DNA of 64,000 nucleotides, from assembly GCA_002634385.1 (NCBI GenBank), contig NSJL01000001.1, positions 186,001-250,000 of the forward strand. Direction: 5' to 3'. Shown piece by piece: positions 42,936 through 50,825 of this stretch. The stretch's first letter is position 1, and each line of letters starts with the position of its first letter. The notes beneath the pieces are model-generated. The model searched no databases. It was not told the DNA's origin and saw only the letters and a program-made list of their open reading frames with translations. The position numbers were made by a program, and so were the translations under genes. This DNA comes from Nitrospira sp. GTDB lineage: Bacteria > Nitrospirota > Thermodesulfovibrionia > Thermodesulfovibrionales > Dissulfurispiraceae.

Positions 42936-43683
42936 GCCTGTCGAGCTCCCTGCATTTGTTGTACATCGTCATTTTGTTGCGGATAAGCTCCGCGGAGATT
43001 CCGTACTTGTCCAGCACGGCCTTCGTCCCTTTCTCGTTGGGATTGCTCACCATGCCGCGGCATCCGTAGCATATATTCCCGTTGTTGATACACCACGAGT
43101 TGCAGCCGGCCCTCGTAACAGGGCCGAGGCAGGTAATCCCCCGGTCGTACATGCAGACATTTTCATTCAGCTTGCATTCGACGCATACCGCATAGTCGGG
43201 TACATGGTACGTGGTGCCCTGAAGGACGGCCCTCAGGATCTGCAGGAACTCGGGAGGGTACACGGGGCACCCGTTGACGAAATAGTCCACCGGCACCACC
43301 TGGTGCACCGCCCTTGTCTTCTCGGACGGGAAAAGCTTGTAGCTGTCCCCGTACACATATTTCCGGATATCGTCGAGATCGGAAAGGTTCTTCATGCCGT
43401 TTACCCCTCCGATCGTGGCGCACGACCCGTATGCAATGAGGGTCCCGGCCCTCTTCCGTATCTCTCCGATCCGTTCGGCCGCATGCGCGTTGGTGATGCT
43501 TCCCTCCACGATGGCCACGTCCACGCTCCTGTTCCATTTCTCGGACATCACTTCGCGGAACTCCACCACCTCCACCACGTCCAGAACATCGAGGAGATCC
43601 TCCCCGAGGTTCGCTACCTGGAGCTGACACCCCTCGCAGCAGGCGAAATCGTAAAAAGCAACCGTCGGTTTCTTCATAATCAC
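42928..43683 (-). CDS. hydD: [NiFe] hydrogenase small subunit (HydD-like)
   Basis: The 251-residue subunit starts FYDFACCEGCQLQVANL, with the proximal-cluster Cys pattern continued in GSCATIGGV. Further Cys-rich segments (CVECKLNENVC and CINNGNICYGC) are enough for the medial and distal clusters. It lacks a Tat signal, so the enzyme is cytoplasmic. Two starts compete: GTG at 43683, overlapping the previous stop, and ATG at 43677. The end overlaps hydA by eight bases. Confidence 0.93.
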   Translation of the reverse strand: MIMKKPTVAFYDFACCEGCQLQVANLGEDLLDVLDVVEVVEFREVMSEKWNRSVDVAIVEGSITNAHAAERIGEIRKRAGTLIAYGSCATIGGVNGMKNLSDLDDIRKYVYGDSYKLFPSEKTRAVHQVVPVDYFVNGCPVYPPEFLQILRAVLQGTTYHVPDYAVCVECKLNENVCMYDRGITCLGPVTRAGCNSWCINNGNICYGCRGMVSNPNEKGTKAVLDKYGISAELIRNKMTMYNKCRELDRHE

Positions 43684-44516
43684 AACGCCTCACTCATGTT
43701 CTTGATATCCGCGAAATTGAAAACGGGCCCGTCCTGGCACACATATAACCCCTGGATCTGGCATCTTCCGCATTTTCCCATTCCGCACTTCATGTGCCGT
43801 TCGAAAGAGAGCAGGATCTGCCGTTCCGGGATATTCTTCGCCAGCAGTTCCTTGATGACAAACTTGTACATGATCGGCGGACCCACCACCACGGCAAAGG
43901 TCCTCTCCGGTTCGATATCCACCCCGGGGATGAGGGTGGTGATGACCCCCACATTGCCGGCCCAGTCGGGGGCCGCCCGGTCCACGGTACATTCATAGTG
44001 GACGTCCATGCGGCGGTTCCACTGCTCGAGCTCGTTGCTGAAAAGCATGTCCTGAGGGGTCTTGCACCCGAGGAGGATATGGACCTTCCCGAACTCTCTC
44101 CTGTTGAAGAGGACATGTTTTATGAGAGACCGGAGAGGCGCGATTCCGAGGCCCCCCGCAACGATGAGGAGGTCGTTCCCCTCCAGTATCCGTATGGGGA
44201 ACCCCTTGCCATACGGTCCCCTGATTCCGATCTCATCACCCGCTTCGAGCTGGTGCATGGCTTCAGTTACCTTTCCCACCGCCCTGACGCAGAGCTCGAA
44301 GGAGCCGCGGGTGGCGGGGGATGAGGATACGGAGATGGGCACTTCTCCCACCCCGAATACAGAGACCATAACGAACTGCCCGGGGTCGTGATCGAGGCTT
44401 CCTCCGCCCTCCAGTGCAACCTCGAAGAGCTTTTCATGCCCGGTCAATCTCTTCGTACGGAGGATCTTCCCCTTCTTTACGTTGTAATTGGATTCCTTTA
44501 TAACCACTTTTTCCAT
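43680..44516 (-). CDS. hydG: Sulfhydrogenase/hydrogenase FAD- and NAD(P)-binding subunit (HydG-like)
   Basis: Starting at the ATG at 44516 (MEKVVIKESNYNVKKGKILR), the 278-residue flavoprotein has the ferredoxin-reductase fold. An FAD-binding barrel carries VPISVSSSP, a nucleotide-binding half has IVAGGLGIAPLRSL, and a C-terminal [2Fe-2S] motif reads CGMGKCGRCQIQ with a further Cys in YVCQDG. It passes electrons between NAD(P)H and the hydrogenase clusters. The frame upstream of 44516 is open but belongs to the hydB coding region. The two genes overlap by 19 bases. Confidence 0.92.
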   Translation of the reverse strand: MEKVVIKESNYNVKKGKILRTKRLTGHEKLFEVALEGGGSLDHDPGQFVMVSVFGVGEVPISVSSSPATRGSFELCVRAVGKVTEAMHQLEAGDEIGIRGPYGKGFPIRILEGNDLLIVAGGLGIAPLRSLIKHVLFNRREFGKVHILLGCKTPQDMLFSNELEQWNRRMDVHYECTVDRAAPDWAGNVGVITTLIPGVDIEPERTFAVVVGPPIMYKFVIKELLAKNIPERQILLSFERHMKCGMGKCGRCQIQGLYVCQDGPVFNFADIKNMSEAL

Positions 44517-45565
44517 ACTTTCGGCATGCCCTCCTCGATCAGCGCATTCAGGGTCTCCTTGAGCCGTATCCCCGCCATGCAGGTCCTGCTGCACCGCCCG
44601 CATCCGGTACAGAAAAAGCGGGAGTACGTACTCACCGGATACCGGAACTTCCGGTAGTAGCGGTGCTTCTGCCTGTCGGAACGTTCCTTCCTGAAGTTCT
44701 CTCCCCCCGCGACCTTGGCAAAGGGTTCGAGCTGGCACGAATCCCACCTGCGCACCCGCATGCCGCTCTTCAGATCGAGGGCCCCCTCATCCATGATATC
44801 GAAGCAGTAGCAGGTAGGGCACACCGCAGTACAGTTTCCGCAGGAAAGGCACCGCTCCCCCACTTCCTTCCATACACGGCTTCCGAAGGTCTTATCGAAC
44901 AGCTCGGGAATCTCCCGCGGTTCGATCTCCACCTCGTTCCTGAATATCTTCCGCTTTGCCTCGCGGAGCCTCACCAGCTCCTGCAAATGGACCTTGCCGG
45001 CGGGCTGGAAGAGCTTTGTCGCCTCCACGATCTCGTCGCCGGTCTGCGTATGGATATGGGCGATAAAATACTCCCCCCTATCGGTAAACAACAGGTCATA
45101 CCCGCCCGAAGGCATGCTCGCATTCACCAGGGCACAATTCGCATGCTCATCACAATAGTCATTGCACTCCAGCCCGATGATGCCGATCTTGTTCGAACGG
45201 ATCAGGTAGTTATAGTCCTTGGGACGGCGCGAAAACACCATGTTGAGACAGTGAATTCCAGCAAGATCGCAGGTATGGACCCCGAAGAGAATCATGCGTT
45301 CATAGTAGACGACGGCTTTCACGTCGGCTCTGTGGCGGAAATCATACTCCGCCAGGGTTTCACGCTGCGGCATGAAGTATTTCTTCGGGGGAAGGATTGT
45401 GGGGATATACGGAAGAGCAATCCGGTCACCGGAAGTGACTTCTTCAAAAGCGTAATTGTTATATCCCCGTGCTACGGGAGCGACTACTTTCTGCAGATTG
45501 GAGAGCCGGGAAATGAAATCGTCGAAATCCTCTTTCTTCAGAACTGCATATTGGACATCTTTCAT
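44498..45565 (-). CDS. hydB: Hydrogenase 4Fe-4S dicluster subunit (HydB-like)
   Basis: I use the ATG at 45565 (MKDVQYAVLKKEDFDDFI) with GGAGAGGGCTCC upstream. The protein ends with two ferredoxin-type clusters: CLSCGNCTAVCPTC and CTGCGRCSRTC. It connects the diaphorase subunit to the hydrogenase dimer, as in the beta subunit of sulfhydrogenases. It is first in the hydB-G-D-A-protease operon, and a promoter is visible 114 bases upstream. Confidence 0.92.
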   Translation of the reverse strand: MKDVQYAVLKKEDFDDFISRLSNLQKVVAPVARGYNNYAFEEVTSGDRIALPYIPTILPPKKYFMPQRETLAEYDFRHRADVKAVVYYERMILFGVHTCDLAGIHCLNMVFSRRPKDYNYLIRSNKIGIIGLECNDYCDEHANCALVNASMPSGGYDLLFTDRGEYFIAHIHTQTGDEIVEATKLFQPAGKVHLQELVRLREAKRKIFRNEVEIEPREIPELFDKTFGSRVWKEVGERCLSCGNCTAVCPTCYCFDIMDEGALDLKSGMRVRRWDSCQLEPFAKVAGGENFRKERSDRQKHRYYRKFRYPVSTYSRFFCTGCGRCSRTCMAGIRLKETLNALIEEGMPKVWKKWL

Positions 45566-45678
45566 AGGAGCCCTCTCCGGGAAGCGGGTTGCCTGATGAC
45601 TGCTTTCCCCGGTCGCGTAAGACCTCATACACTTCTGTCAGTTTACTCCCCTCCCCTCCGCCAAGTCAATAAGGAAGG

Positions 45679-45708
45679 CTTATAGTTCAATAAAAATACC
45701 TTATTCAA
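45679..45708 (-). promoter_or_regulatory. Promoter of the hydrogenase operon with flanking inverted repeat
   Basis: TTGAAT (45708-45703), 18 bases, TATAAG (45684-45679) on the minus strand. An inverted repeat AATAAGG (45668-45674) with CCTTATT (45699-45705) brackets the -10 and overlaps the -35, a possible repressor or activator site. I see no canonical FNR box. Confidence 0.5.
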
Positions 45709-45770
45709 TTACTTCCTTCCTCCCTCCTCCCGGACCCCTTTCCCTGCGCATCCGTGGATCGAAAGCAAGC

Positions 45771-46466
45771 TCAATAGAAAAGGAAGGCGAGCAGAAGAAA
45801 CAGCATCCCTTTCAGCACCTCTATCCACCCCAGCGTCTTCAGCCGTACCCGGTAGAGGAGGGCGGCAAAGAGGAGGTTATCGAAAAGGGGCAGGAGTATG
45901 ATCACCGGGGTGCTCATTACGGAGTACACGGCAAGACAGAACAATACATAAAGGCCCATCAGAATCCTCTCGGAGAGCCCTCTTCTCAGATGTACCCGCA
46001 CCTTGAAAACCCCTGCGGCAAAGAAGAGGGCGACCGCCGCAAACAGCGCAGGGTCCACCACTCCCGACGCGGCAAAACGGGCGATAAGAGCAGACAGGGC
46101 AAGAAGAGCAAATCCCGCTATTTCGGTGACAAGGGCATGCTCTCCCGCACCTTTCAGGAGAAGGAGATAGAGGAGCGGCACAAAGGCATAGGGAAGCAGC
46201 CGGAGAAGGGAGGACCCGAAAATGACCAGCAGAATCAGGGTAGCCGCAAGAATCTGCAGCAGGAAAGCCCCTCCCGCCCGCGCCGGAGCGGGACCGGAGC
46301 GCCGTATCCACAGGACAAAAGCCTGCTTCGCATTGATACACAGAGAGAGGGCGAGCAGCGGAGCGAGGGAGGCGACGGTCACGCTTCCGCTCACTGCAAG
46401 ACCTGCAGCATAGGAGAGAACCAGCACGCTCCACGAACCGTACTCTTTCAGCCGGTATTCCCGCAT
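45771..46466 (-). CDS. YwiC-like integral membrane protein
   Basis: From the ATG at 46466 (preceded by GGAGGCGG) the 231-residue protein has about eight transmembrane helices and the N-terminal family signature LKEYGSWSVLVLSYAAGLAV. The family was named for Bacillus YwiC, encoded near nitrate-respiration genes, but its function is unknown. The longer open frame up to 46637 overlaps the flavin-reductase gene and is not likely translated. Confidence 0.75.
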   Translation of the reverse strand: MREYRLKEYGSWSVLVLSYAAGLAVSGSVTVASLAPLLALSLCINAKQAFVLWIRRSGPAPARAGGAFLLQILAATLILLVIFGSSLLRLLPYAFVPLLYLLLLKGAGEHALVTEIAGFALLALSALIARFAASGVVDPALFAAVALFFAAGVFKVRVHLRRGLSERILMGLYVLFCLAVYSVMSTPVIILLPLFDNLLFAALLYRVRLKTLGWIEVLKGMLFLLLAFLFY

Positions 46467-46507
46467 TGCCGCCTCCGGAAGGGAGAGGAGCACCGCATCC
46501 CTGTCGC

Positions 46508-47017
46508 CTATCGCGCAAGAAAACGGATCACCTCTCCGACATACAGCCTGTGGTAATCCCTGGCAAGATAATTGTCCTGAATCCCCGGATCGATGAAATG
46601 CTCGGGATCGATATCGTTGAAATAGATCTTCCTGCACTCGAACACAAGACGTGCTTCGGCAAAATGAACAGTCCCCGGGATTCCGGTCACCGGCGTCAAT
46701 CCGGTGGCTGCAGCCTTGTCGGTATCCCTCCCCGAGCGGGTACCGCAGAATTCCAGCGCCTCACGGTGCTTTTCGTCAAAGAAAGAGAGGGTGAAGTGGG
46801 ACGCCCTTTCCATGAATTCGTATGTATACCGCGTAGGCCGCACAAAGCAGAAACACACTCTCTTATCCCAGAGCACGCCGAGGCCTCCCCAACTTGCAGT
46901 CATGGTATTGTAGCTTTTCGCTGTACCTGCGGTAACAAGCATCCAGTCAGACCCGATCAGCCTGAAGGGATTTTCGGGCAAAGACTCGGGATCCTGCTCT
47001 CTCAACGCGCTTTCCAT
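46508..47017 (-). CDS. Flavin reductase-like domain protein
   Basis: A 169-residue FMN-binding split-barrel protein. WMLVTAGTAKSYNTMTASWG and PTRYTYEFMERASHFTLSFF match the flavin reductase/FlvR family, which reduces or carries FMN with NAD(P)H. It is followed by the YwiC-like gene 41 bases on. The physiological partner is unknown. Cys residues are few, so no metal centre is expected. Confidence 0.88.
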   Translation of the reverse strand: MESALREQDPESLPENPFRLIGSDWMLVTAGTAKSYNTMTASWGGLGVLWDKRVCFCFVRPTRYTYEFMERASHFTLSFFDEKHREALEFCGTRSGRDTDKAAATGLTPVTGIPGTVHFAEARLVFECRKIYFNDIDPEHFIDPGIQDNYLARDYHRLYVGEVIRFLAR

Positions 47018-47055
47018 AGGTAAAGGTCCTCCTTGTTTTCAGTGCGCACCCTAAT

Positions 47056-47319
47056 TTACCGATATTTTATCTTGAAGTAGAGAATAAGGGAAACAAACAT
47101 GAAAGAGACCATGTTCGCCGCAATCACCGGCAGGTCCCGGATAAGGAAGCCGTAGATCATCCAGAGGAATATCCCCGCCCCGATAAGCAGAAACATCCAG
47201 AGGGAAATATCCTTCGTTTCCTTCAGCCTCCAGGTCCTCACCACCTGGGGGACGAAAGAGGAAGTGGTGAGCATTGCTGCAATGAGCCCGAGAAGGGTAA
47301 CCGCATCCATCTTTTCCAT
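47056..47319 (-). CDS. SemiSWEET-type sugar transporter
   Basis: The 87-residue protein has three transmembrane helices and the SemiSWEET/PQ-loop pattern LGLIAAMLTTSSFVPQVVRT, then KDISLWMFLLIGAGIFLWMI. Such half-size proteins dimerise to form a sugar uniporter. GGAG lies eight bases before the ATG. It may be co-transcribed with the flavin reductase gene 38 bases downstream. Confidence 0.9.
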   Translation of the reverse strand: MEKMDAVTLLGLIAAMLTTSSFVPQVVRTWRLKETKDISLWMFLLIGAGIFLWMIYGFLIRDLPVIAANMVSFMFVSLILYFKIKYR

Positions 47320-47342
47320 AAAGAGCTCTCCTGCAAAAATAA

Positions 47343-47378
47343 TAAAAGAGATGGAAACATAAGGTATCCATCTCTTTT
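47343..47378 (-). terminator. Rho-independent terminator after the small membrane-protein genes
   Basis: AAAAGAGATGGA and TCCATCTCTTTT form a 12-bp stem around a 12-base loop. On the minus strand TATTATTTTT follows, so it closes the transcript of 47804-48122/47423-47758. A TTTTATTATA run also follows on the plus strand, so it could act in both directions. Confidence 0.75.
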
Positions 47379-47422
47379 ATTATACCGCCGGCAGCAGGAT
47401 ATCGTATCGCTGCGCGTCTCCT

Positions 47423-47758
47423 TTATTGCGTCCTGACCGCCTCGCCGGCAGGGGTCTTTGCTTCAGAGGGGGAGGTGACCGAGGCCACCATATACCCCAG
47501 GGCCGTTCCCACTATGGATCCCACCACAAGGTGCACCGATCCCACACACACGATCCCCAGCATGCTCCCCACTGCCACCACCATCCGCACCACCACCGAG
47601 GGCTCCCCTCCCGCACCCAGCAGATGCTTCAGCACTACCATCGCCCCGTAGCTGCCAAAGTAAAAGCCCGGAATCACCCCGAACACCAGAAAGGAGAGTC
47701 CCCCCAGCGCCGCACCGATCTTCGTCCCCATTCTCACTATCGTCTCTCTTGCTTTCAT
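47423..47758 (-). CDS. Small glycine-rich membrane protein, paralogue B
   Basis: A 111-residue protein with a basic N-terminus and two or three hydrophobic segments: ALGGLSFLVFGVIPGFYFGS and GSMLGIVCVGSVHLVVGSIV. Its layout repeats that of the protein encoded just upstream (47804-48122): an early Phe-Gly-Pro-Gly turn (GVIPGFYFGS versus AGLLPGSFLGG), then a SMLG segment and GSxVG. No family name comes to mind. Function unknown. Confidence 0.7.
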   Translation of the reverse strand: MKARETIVRMGTKIGAALGGLSFLVFGVIPGFYFGSYGAMVVLKHLLGAGGEPSVVVRMVVAVGSMLGIVCVGSVHLVVGSIVGTALGYMVASVTSPSEAKTPAGEAVRTQ

Positions 47759-47803
47759 TGTCCTGCCTCCTTGTATTTTTTCCTCTCTTCCTGCCCTGTA
47801 TCC

Positions 47804-48122
47804 TTATGCCCTCTCTGCCGCCTCTCTCCTCACCACTACCCTGAACCGTATCGCATCCACCGCCCTTCCCAGCAGCCAGCCTCCCACTGCCGAACCCATC
47901 GTGCAGATCACTGCTGCCATCCCTACCCCCAGCAGCATGGAGACACCCACCAGTACCCTCGACAGCATCGTCGCGCCCACCGGAGTTCCCAGAAGGGCTC
48001 CTGTTATCTTCAGCCCCGCTACGCCGCCCAGGAAGGAGCCGGGGAGCAGTCCTGCCACACAGAAGAGTACCAATCCCGTTCCGGTACCGATGTATAATCC
48101 TCTCTTCGCCGCTGTCTTCATC
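47804..48122 (-). CDS. Small glycine-rich membrane protein, paralogue A
   Basis: From the ATG at 48122 (MKTAAKRGLYIGTGTGLVLF), with GAGGAGGAGACG upstream, the 105-residue protein has two or three membrane segments and a basic C-terminus (FRVVVRREAAERA). It is the first of a tandem pair; the second copy follows 45 bases after it and the terminator closes both. The alignable core is GLLPGSFLGG, VSMLLGVGMAAV and GSAVGGWLLG. Function unknown. Confidence 0.7.
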
Positions 48123-48418
48123 TTCGTCTCCTCCTCTTTGCTTTGCCGTATCCTCTTATTCTTTTCATATGCACCTTTCATGCCAATCCATATTCTTTTG
48201 TTTTTATTATATTTTATTTCAGCCCTCCCTTTGCATTTCTGCAAATCCCCCTCTCCCCTTTGCATTCTTGCGAAAACCTGTACGTGCCTCCCCTGCAAAG
48301 ACGGCAAAGGAACCGCCAGACGCGTGAGATACGGGAGAGAGACATAGAACAAACCGCTCTCCATCTGCTTAAATAAAAGAATACAGGAGCTATCGCAGAA
48401 AACCGTCTTTGGCAGGGA
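48123..48418. other. Promoter region of the tandem membrane-protein genes
   Basis: On the minus strand a TATAAT lies near 48206-48211, about 85 bases before the ATG. On the plus strand CCCTTTGCATT occurs twice, at 48227-48237 and 48256-48266, 29 bases apart; the repeats sit upstream of that -10 and may bind a regulator. No gene is seen. Confidence 0.4.
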
Positions 48419-49061
48419 CTCCCCGCTCCGGAAAGCATTTTCTTCTCCTCGATTCCCCTGACAGTCCCTCCCTATACCCAGGCAACACACATTTTCCTGA
48501 AATGCATCAACGCGGGGCTCAGGACCATTGTCTTCACCAAAGCCCGGAAAATCACCGAGCTGATCTATGCCTGGAGAGTGGAACGCGCCCCGCTGCTGGC
48601 GGAGAAAATAAGCCCGTACCGGGCGGGGTTTCTGCCCTCCGAACCGAGGCAAACAATACCAGGTAGTGCACCTCGATAGTTAGCGCGGTGAGGCCGTCTG
48701 CAGGGAGGTGGACGTGGAATACTATATGCAGGCCTTCTCCGGCGAACAGGTGGAGATACGGGGAAATCCGCTCTTTTCCCTCTGCGACAAAGGGGACATC
48801 GGGGGAGTGAATTATTCCCTGCACCCCGATTTCAGAACACCCGCAATTTTCCTCTACGACGGCTATGAGGGGGGCATAGGGCTTACCAGGAGAGTACTGG
48901 ACACCCCGGCCGAATGGATCCGTTCCTTCCGGGAGATTATCGGAGGGTGTGCAAGCGAGGACGGGTGTCCCTCCTGCGTACAGGACCCGCAATGCGGCTC
49001 GGCGAATACGCCGCTGGACAAGAAGGGGGCTCTCTTCTTCCCGGGGGAACTGCTGAAATAA
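48419..49061 (+). pseudogene. DEAD/DEAH helicase with DUF1998 C-terminus (MrfA/YprA-like), remnant
   Basis: The first part reads YTQATHIFLKCINAGLRTIV, then FTKARKITELIY and ISPYRAGFLPSE, from the middle of a superfamily 2 helicase. It then breaks, changes frame near 48655 to YQVVHLDS, hits an in-frame TAG, and resumes with VDVEYYMQAFS. The last part is the DUF1998 end (LFSLCDKGDIGGVNYSLHP, FLYDGYEGGIGLTRR, GCPSCVQDPQCGS) with its zinc-type Cys. The ATPase motifs and most of the middle are missing. The intact family performs DNA repair of mitomycin-type lesions. Confidence 0.75.
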
Positions 49062-49117
49062 CGGGAGAAAGGGGAGCACTTCCGGGGCCTCTCCCTCCAT
49101 GGCGCAGCAGAGATTCT

Positions 49118-49390
49118 CTATTCCTTGTCGTGGGCTCTTTCCGCCTCCTCTTCCATCTCATAAAGCCGCGTATAATAATCCGGGAATTCATTCAGGTGTG
49201 CAAGGGCGATCTTTCCGGTAAGGAAGGGGTCGTTGTTCGTAACATTCGTGGCAGGGTTAGACAGGCCATGCTCCAGTTCCACGTCCATCCCCATCCTGAA
49301 CTGCTCCACATCGAACTTCGACCAGTCGACTCCCAGGGACTCGCCCACCCCTTTCGCCTCCTCCGCACTGAAATGCCTTTTCGTCGGCAT
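49118..49390 (-). CDS. DUF5661 family protein
   Basis: The 90-residue protein has the recognisable block FDVEQFRMGMDVELEHGLSN followed by VTNNDPFLTGKIALAHL and FPDYYTRLYEMEEEAER, typical of DUF5661. The function of this family is unknown; it is soluble, acidic and helical. GGAGGAGAG precedes the ATG. A perfect palindrome lies 20 bases upstream. Confidence 0.8.
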   Translation of the reverse strand: MPTKRHFSAEEAKGVGESLGVDWSKFDVEQFRMGMDVELEHGLSNPATNVTNNDPFLTGKIALAHLNEFPDYYTRLYEMEEEAERAHDKE

Positions 49391-49410
49391 ACTCTCCTCC
49401 TTTGCGCCGC

Positions 49411-49420
49411 ACTGTACAGT
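49411..49420. repeat. Perfect palindrome ACTGTACAGT upstream of the DUF5661 gene
   Basis: A 10-bp perfect palindrome between the AT-rich promoter region (TATTATTATATACAT on the minus strand) and the ribosome-binding site of the DUF5661 gene. It could be an operator; no regulator is nearby. Confidence 0.35.
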
Positions 49421-49544
49421 ATGTATATAATAATAGCAACATCAAAGCCGGACGGGGACCCTCCCCGGAGCAGAGGACCGGGGAATGCCCTTTTATTAAA
49501 AATTATAACAAATCCCTATTCCGCCTTCTGACCGGAGAGGAAAA

Positions 49545-50171
49545 ATGGTTCCTATCAAAATCGCCCATGGCGAGGCCAAAGCCTGGGAAATCCTTGCAGC
49601 CCTTCCCCCGGAAGAGGTATGCAGAAACGCCAAGGTCTCCTGCGATAACACAACACAGAAGTATTTTATTACCTCTTTCGGCATGGACTTCTGTGTATCC
49701 CCGGTGGAGAAAACCATCAGCAGCAATGATCCCCAGAGCGACCTGCTGCTGGATAAGCTCAAGGATTTCTTCAGGCTCGGCATCCTTTGGTACCTCGTCA
49801 ATGCGAAAGACATACCCTTCACCGGGCGTCTGATCAACCCGATGGATGTTAAGGGCGGACAGCGCTTCTCCGCCGGAACGTATCTTCTCCCCACCCGGGA
49901 ACTGGCGGAGATGTTCGGCAGGGATAAGGAAGGGTTCATTAAAAAAGGAAAGGGCTTCGGAGGGGAATTGCAGAAGTACGGCGATGTCTCCCTGCGGCTC
50001 TTCCCCCTTCCGCGGGTCCCGGTCACCCTTATCCTCTGGCTGGAGGATGAGGAGTTCCCCTCACGGGCGGACATCCTGCTGGACTCCACCTGCGATTTTC
50101 AGATCGCCTCTTCGGATATCATCTGGGCGGTAACACTGATGGGGGCAATGGTCATGCTCATCGAGGGATAA
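49545..50171 (+). CDS. DUF3786 domain protein
   Basis: The 208-residue protein matches the DUF3786 family, seen mostly in anaerobes: an N-terminal AKAWEILAALPPEEVCRNAK, central LLDKLKDFFRLGILWYLVNA, and C-terminal VPVTLILWLEDEEFPSRADI followed by LLDSTCDFQI. Function unknown; some relatives occur beside corrinoid or ferredoxin proteins, but no such gene is adjacent here. No signal peptide or metal motif is evident. Confidence 0.8.
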   Translation: MVPIKIAHGEAKAWEILAALPPEEVCRNAKVSCDNTTQKYFITSFGMDFCVSPVEKTISSNDPQSDLLLDKLKDFFRLGILWYLVNAKDIPFTGRLINPMDVKGGQRFSAGTYLLPTRELAEMFGRDKEGFIKKGKGFGGELQKYGDVSLRLFPLPRVPVTLILWLEDEEFPSRADILLDSTCDFQIASSDIIWAVTLMGAMVMLIEG

Positions 50172-50177
50172 GAAAAT

Positions 50178-50205
50178 TTGACTTTTTCCGCAGGTGATTT
50201 ATCAT
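50178..50205 (+). promoter_or_regulatory. hsp20 promoter
   Basis: TTGACT (50178-50183), 16 bases, TATCAT (50200-50205) is a housekeeping-type promoter. It gives a leader of about 55 bases. I see neither a CIRCE element nor a sigma-32 sequence. Confidence 0.55.
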
Positions 50206-50267
50206 TTAAGTAAGATGGATGTCTTTTTTTGTTCCCCACATACATCAGCCCTTTCAGGAGGTGGAAT

Positions 50268-50774
50268 ATGTCAAAAAAAGAGAAGGAAAAAGAAAAAGAA
50301 TCAAAGGAATTGATGCAGACCGAGCCCGCACGGCCTCTCTCCCCCCTCGACATAATGGAGAGGCGTTTCGAAGATCTTTTCAGAAGACCCTTTTCCCTGC
50401 TCTCCCCCTCATGGTGGCCCGGAACCAGGATGCCGGAGATGGAGGAAATTACTCCCACCGTGGATATCTTTGAAGAAGGGGACGATATCGTCATGAAGGC
50501 AGAACTGCCCGGTATAAGCAAGGAGGACATAGAGGTAAGCTTCACCGACAATACCGTTACCATTTCCGGGGAGAAGAAAAAAGAGGAGAAAATAGAGAAA
50601 AAGAACTACTACCGGGTGGAACGCTCCTACGGCTCCTTCAGCCGCTCCTTCCATATCCCCTCGGAGGTGCAGACCGACCAGGCCAAAGCACAATTCAAAG
50701 ACGGCATCCTCGAGATAAGGGTACCGAAAACCGAAGAGGCAAAAAAGAAACCGAAGAAGATCCCGATTGAATAA
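50268..50774 (+). CDS. Hsp20/alpha-crystallin small heat-shock protein
   Basis: From ATG 50268, with a strong AGGAGGTGG upstream, the 168-residue protein begins with a Lys/Glu-rich tail. It continues with LDIMERRFEDLFRRPFSLL and the alpha-crystallin domain (PTVDIFEEGDDIVMKAELPG, then DGILEIRVPKTEE). The C-terminal IxI/V anchor is present as IPIE. It acts as an ATP-independent holdase forming oligomers. The charged N-terminal extension is longer than usual. Confidence 0.95.
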   Translation: MSKKEKEKEKESKELMQTEPARPLSPLDIMERRFEDLFRRPFSLLSPSWWPGTRMPEMEEITPTVDIFEEGDDIVMKAELPGISKEDIEVSFTDNTVTISGEKKKEEKIEKKNYYRVERSYGSFSRSFHIPSEVQTDQAKAQFKDGILEIRVPKTEEAKKKPKKIPIE

Positions 50775-50825
50775 GGGGTCTGCCGTCAGCAAAGGAGACC
50801 CTGCTCCGGGTAAACCGGGGCAGGG

